Of a stretch of 15,300 bases of DNA, positions 13,011-15,300 are shown piece after piece (position 1 is the first letter of the stretch; every line of letters begins with the position of its first letter). This DNA comes from Promethearchaeota archaeon (GTDB lineage: Archaea; Asgardarchaeota; Lokiarchaeia; Sigyniarchaeales; SOKP01). The stretch covers positions 1-15,300 of the forward strand of contig JAHLWE010000111.1 in assembly GCA_019058135.1 (NCBI GenBank), in the 5' to 3' direction. Made by a program: the position numbers and the translations under genes. Below the pieces are notes generated by a model, which ran no database searches, was not told the origin of the DNA, and saw only the letters and a program-made list of their open reading frames with translations.

Positions 13011-13735
13011 AAAGGACGTTGGAAGATTATAAAGCGGGAAAAATATCATTAGAAGATGTTTTGGAAAAATTGAAAACATTACCTTATGAAGATTTAGGAT
13101 TTGCAAAAGTAGACACTCATAGAGCTCTCAGGAAGGGTTTTCCGGAAATTCTTTATTGTCAGGGAAAAACTATTCCACAGATAATGAAAATAGTTGAGAG
13201 TATGATGAAGTTTAAACATACGGTTTTAGCAACGAAATCTAATAAAGAAATTTTTGATGCAATCAAAAAAGTTCATAATGAAGCAGAATATTATGAAAAA
13301 GCTAGAATTATTGCTGTACAAAAGGAACCAGTAAAATTAAAGGAGGGAATGATATTAATTTTAACAGGTGGGACGTCAGATATTCCCATTGCAGAAGAAG
13401 CTGCTGTTATAGCTGAAATTATGGGCAATAAAGTGGAGAAAGCTTATGACGTAGGTGTAGCTGGTATTCATCGTTTATTTGATATTAAAGATAAAATTTT
13501 TGAGGCAAACGTAATTATTGTAATAGCCGGAATGGATGGAGCATTGCCAAGTGTTGTGGGAGGATTATCATCAAAACCGATAATTGCTGTTCCAACAAGT
13601 GTAGGATATGGTGCAAGTTTCGAAGGAATTGGTCCTCTTTTAACAATGCTTAATTCTTGTGCATTCGGAGTCACTGTTGTAAATATTGATAACGGTGTTG
13701 GTGCAGGTTATTTTGCTAATTTAATAAATAGGTGA
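13007..13735 (+). CDS. larB: LarB, nicotinate adenine dinucleotide carboxylase/hydrolase (nickel-pincer cofactor synthesis)
   Basis: A 242-residue protein that carries out the first step of nickel-pincer nucleotide synthesis: CO2 addition to C5 of the pyridinium ring of nicotinic acid adenine dinucleotide, and cleavage of the phosphoanhydride. The N-terminal part has the LarB-specific THRALRKGFPEILYCQGKT (37-55). The C-terminal part (about 113-235) is a PurE/AIR-carboxylase-like domain with GGTSDIPIAEEAA, VIAGMDGALPSVVGGL and PIIAVPTSVGYG. C218 in LNSCAFGVTVVNIDNGVGAG matches the Cys known in L. plantarum LarB to form a covalent bond with the substrate ring. Start is TTG, overlapping the larE stop (TTGA), with GAGGT 9 nt before it; the next start candidates would remove conserved sequence. 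Length is normal for the family. Confidence 0.93.
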   Translation: MKRTLEDYKAGKISLEDVLEKLKTLPYEDLGFAKVDTHRALRKGFPEILYCQGKTIPQIMKIVESMMKFKHTVLATKSNKEIFDAIKKVHNEAEYYEKARIIAVQKEPVKLKEGMILILTGGTSDIPIAEEAAVIAEIMGNKVEKAYDVGVAGIHRLFDIKDKIFEANVIIVIAGMDGALPSVVGGLSSKPIIAVPTSVGYGASFEGIGPLLTMLNSCAFGVTVVNIDNGVGAGYFANLINR

Positions 13736-13740
13736 ATCAA

Positions 13741-14916
13741 ATGAAAATTGTATATTTTGATTGTTTCTCAGGCATCTCCGGCGATATGATACTCGGGTCC
13801 TTAATTGATTTGGGATTGGATATTGAATATTTAAAAAACGAATTTAAAAAAATTAATCTCTCTGGATATGAAATAAATGCTGAAAAAATTAAAAAAAGGG
13901 ATATTTCATGCATAAAAGTAAATATTACTGTAAAGGATAAGCAAAAACATCGAAGTTTAAAAGAAATTAATGCTTTAATCGATAAGAGCGAATTAAATCC
14001 AGAAGTAAAGAAAAAAAGTAAAGGTATATTTCTAAAACTCGCTAAAGCAGAGTCAAAAGTTCATAATATTGACATTGATAAAATCCATTTTCATGAAATT
14101 GGGGCGATAGACTCGATATTAGATATTATAGGAGCCGTCATTGGTCTTGATAATCTCAATATTAAAAAAATATATAGCTCTACAATCCCTGTAGGGAGAG
14201 GTTTTGTCAAATCGGCACATGGAAAATTGCCAATCCCAGCACCAGCAACGAGTGAACTCCTAAAGGGAATTCCTATATATTCGGCAAATATTAAAGGAGA
14301 GTTAATTACTCCCACGGGAGCAGCAATAATTACTTCATTAACAAATAATTTCGGTGAAATGCCATTAATGCAAATCGAAAAGATCGGATACGGAGCTGGT
14401 AAATCCGATTTTGATCATCCAAATTTATTAAGAATTTTTGTTGGCAAGTCTTTAGAGAACTATGACACAGATGTTGTGAATGTGATTGAAGTCAATATTG
14501 ATGATATGAATCCAGAATATTATGAAGTTGTTTTTGAAAAATTATTAAAAAATGGAGCTTTAGATGTCTATCTTACAAATATTCAAATGAAAAAAAATAG
14601 ACCTGGTATAAAAATAAGCATTATTTCACCATTGGAAATTACCAATCAACTTACAGATATTATCTTTAATGAAACCACTACATTTGGTTTAAGAATTTAT
14701 AAAACTGATAGAAAAAAATTGTTTGTTGAGAAGGTAAAAGTAGAAACAAAATATGGCGAAATAACCATTAAAATTGGAAAAACAAAAGATGAAATAAAAT
14801 TAATATCTCCTGAATATGAAGACTGTAAAAAATTGGCACAAGAGAACAATGTTTCTTTGAAGAAGATTTATGAATTAGCAAAATTAAGTTATTTCTCTAA
14901 AAAAGAGAAAATTTAA
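13741..14916 (+). CDS. larC: LarC, CTP-dependent nickel insertase (nickel-pincer cofactor synthesis)
   Basis: About 391 residues. LarC inserts Ni into the dithio-pyridinium nucleotide using CTP, the final step of the cofactor pathway. The start MKIVYFDCFSGISGDM is the classic LarC N-terminus. HFHEIGAIDSILDIIGA (116-132), GRGFVKSAHGKLPIPAPAT, ELITPTGAAIITSL and EVNIDDMNPEYYE follow in family order. The protein is one continuous frame: the programmed frameshift that joins LarC1 and LarC2 in L. plantarum is not needed here. A GTG at 13732 overlaps the larB stop. However, AGGTGA (13730-13735) lies 5 nt before ATG 13741, which also gives the standard N-terminus, so ATG is preferred. Last gene of the lar operon. 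Confidence 0.94.
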   Translation: MKIVYFDCFSGISGDMILGSLIDLGLDIEYLKNEFKKINLSGYEINAEKIKKRDISCIKVNITVKDKQKHRSLKEINALIDKSELNPEVKKKSKGIFLKLAKAESKVHNIDIDKIHFHEIGAIDSILDIIGAVIGLDNLNIKKIYSSTIPVGRGFVKSAHGKLPIPAPATSELLKGIPIYSANIKGELITPTGAAIITSLTNNFGEMPLMQIEKIGYGAGKSDFDHPNLLRIFVGKSLENYDTDVVNVIEVNIDDMNPEYYEVVFEKLLKNGALDVYLTNIQMKKNRPGIKISIISPLEITNQLTDIIFNETTTFGLRIYKTDRKKLFVEKVKVETKYGEITIKIGKTKDEIKLISPEYEDCKKLAQENNVSLKKIYELAKLSYFSKKEKI

Positions 14917-14936
14917 TCTCTGTCTGCTCTTTTTGT
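14892..14936 (+). terminator. Hairpin and T-rich tract ending the lar operon
   Basis: TTTCTCT (14892-14898) and AGAGAAA (14904-14910) form a perfect 7-bp inverted repeat with a five-A loop inside the last larC codons. Pyrimidine-rich sequence follows, with a five-T stretch at 14930-14934 after the TAA. This fits an end-of-operon terminator, although a hairpin overlapping the coding end is not required for archaeal termination. Confidence 0.35.
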
Positions 14937-14972
14937 TGGACTTTATGAATTAGATATTTCTTAGATTTCGTT

Positions 14973-15134
14973 CTATCTAAACCGATATCTCGTTATGATT
15001 TTAGAAAGATTCCAAATCGTTTCTTCATCATTTTCTTTTATTGCTTGGTATAATTTCTTGAATATATTCGATGCAATTGCACGATCTAAATCCTTCGAGA
15101 TATCATCCTCTATAATCTTAATTGGTTCAACCAT
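14973..15134 (-). CDS. Probable 53-residue helical small protein, function unknown
   Basis: An open frame of 53 codons with ATG start and TAG stop in a stretch otherwise without genes. The protein is acidic at first (MVEPIKIIEDDISKDLDRAI) and then looks like amphipathic helices rich in Lys, Glu and Ile, ending ITRYRFR; no Cys, signal peptide or membrane segment. Composition is ordinary for a soluble protein, unlike the low-complexity shadow frames nearby. A TATA-like GATATATC (15167-15174 on the minus strand) would place transcription about 11 nt before the ATG, and CAGG lies 2 nt upstream. It is convergent with larC. I do not recognise a family, and existence as a gene is moderately supported only. 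Confidence 0.45.
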   Translation of the reverse strand: MVEPIKIIEDDISKDLDRAIASNIFKKLYQAIKENDEETIWNLSKIITRYRFR

Positions 15135-15300
15135 AACCTGGTTTGAACTATTTTAATTCAAAAAGAGATATATCATCTCAATATTACTTTGTATGAAAAT
15201 TTATGAATAAAATTTCAAAATTATAAAGACGGTTTTAGGAGAATAGATTAGATTAAAATAAGTAATTAATTCTATAAGCTTATATGGAGATTAAAATTAA
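15135..15300. promoter_or_regulatory. Gene-free right edge with an inverted repeat and possible promoters
   Basis: No gene of convincing length lies here. A perfect repeat GAGAT-ATATC-ATCTC occurs at 15165-15179, overlapping the TATA-like box assigned to the minus-strand small gene; it resembles the repeat at 10096-10112. On the plus strand, ATTATAAAG (about 15218-15226) is a weak TATA-like element, and ATG 15284 opens a frame reading MEIKI to the window edge. It may be the start of the next gene, but five codons are too few to call. Confidence 0.3.

Noticed and set aside
14091..14315. Minus-strand open frame inside larC.
   Set aside because: It is a shadow of a strongly conserved LarC segment.
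1..15300. tRNA, rRNA, CRISPR array, riboswitch, transposase or integrase.
   Set aside because: No cloverleaf-like segment, regular spaced repeat or recombinase motif was recognised. The only direct repeats found are the two gene-end relics.

Overview
The window is AT-rich DNA that looks archaeal. Several genes have TATA-like boxes about 25-50 nt before the start codon, start codons are mixed (ATG, GTG and TTG), and some Shine-Dalgarno sites are purine-rich. The gene families also fit: membrane-tethered double winged-helix regulators, secreted beta proteins with a C-terminal membrane anchor, HdrD-type CCG iron-sulfur proteins and Lar cofactor genes. The mix resembles Asgard (Lokiarchaeia-like) genomes, but that placement is an inference from gene style, not from a phylogenetic marker. 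No rRNA, tRNA, CRISPR array or transposase was found.

Left part (1-5200). The 3' end of a UPF0173-type metallo-beta-lactamase-fold hydrolase faces an MFS drug/proton antiporter. Beyond the MFS gene lies a short decayed copy of the hydrolase 3' end. Next come two minus-strand genes: a surface protein with signal peptide and C-terminal anchor, and a membrane-spanning transcription regulator with two cytoplasmic winged helices. Their extracellular domains appear homologous, so they may form a surface protein/sensor pair. Divergent from them is a two-gene unit: a small bitopic or two-helix membrane protein and a YdjM/PF04307-type membrane hydrolase.

Middle (5248-10250). A tightly coupled minus-strand pair encodes a GlcD/Dld-like FAD 2-hydroxyacid dehydrogenase and its GlcF/HdrD-like iron-sulfur partner. 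Divergent from it is a membrane-anchored SAM methyltransferase, followed by a membrane-anchored C45 (penicillin acyltransferase-like) N-terminal-nucleophile hydrolase. After that gene lies a second relic, this time of the methyltransferase 3' end. Two genes in one window are thus each separated from a decayed copy of their own 3' end by one unrelated gene.

Right part (10248-15300). A sulfatase with the C-x-P-x-R formylglycine site and a DUF202 membrane protein with four tandem LAxxR heptads form a minus-strand operon. Divergent from it is a compact larE-larB-larC operon for the nickel-pincer nucleotide cofactor of lactate racemase-type enzymes. No larA is present here, so the enzyme using the cofactor must lie elsewhere. 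The lar operon and the lactate/2-hydroxyacid dehydrogenase pair could act together: a racemase interconverts hydroxyacid enantiomers and the FAD/Fe-S enzyme oxidises one of them. The right edge holds a probable 53-residue minus-strand gene and a short inverted repeat like one found after the C45 gene.
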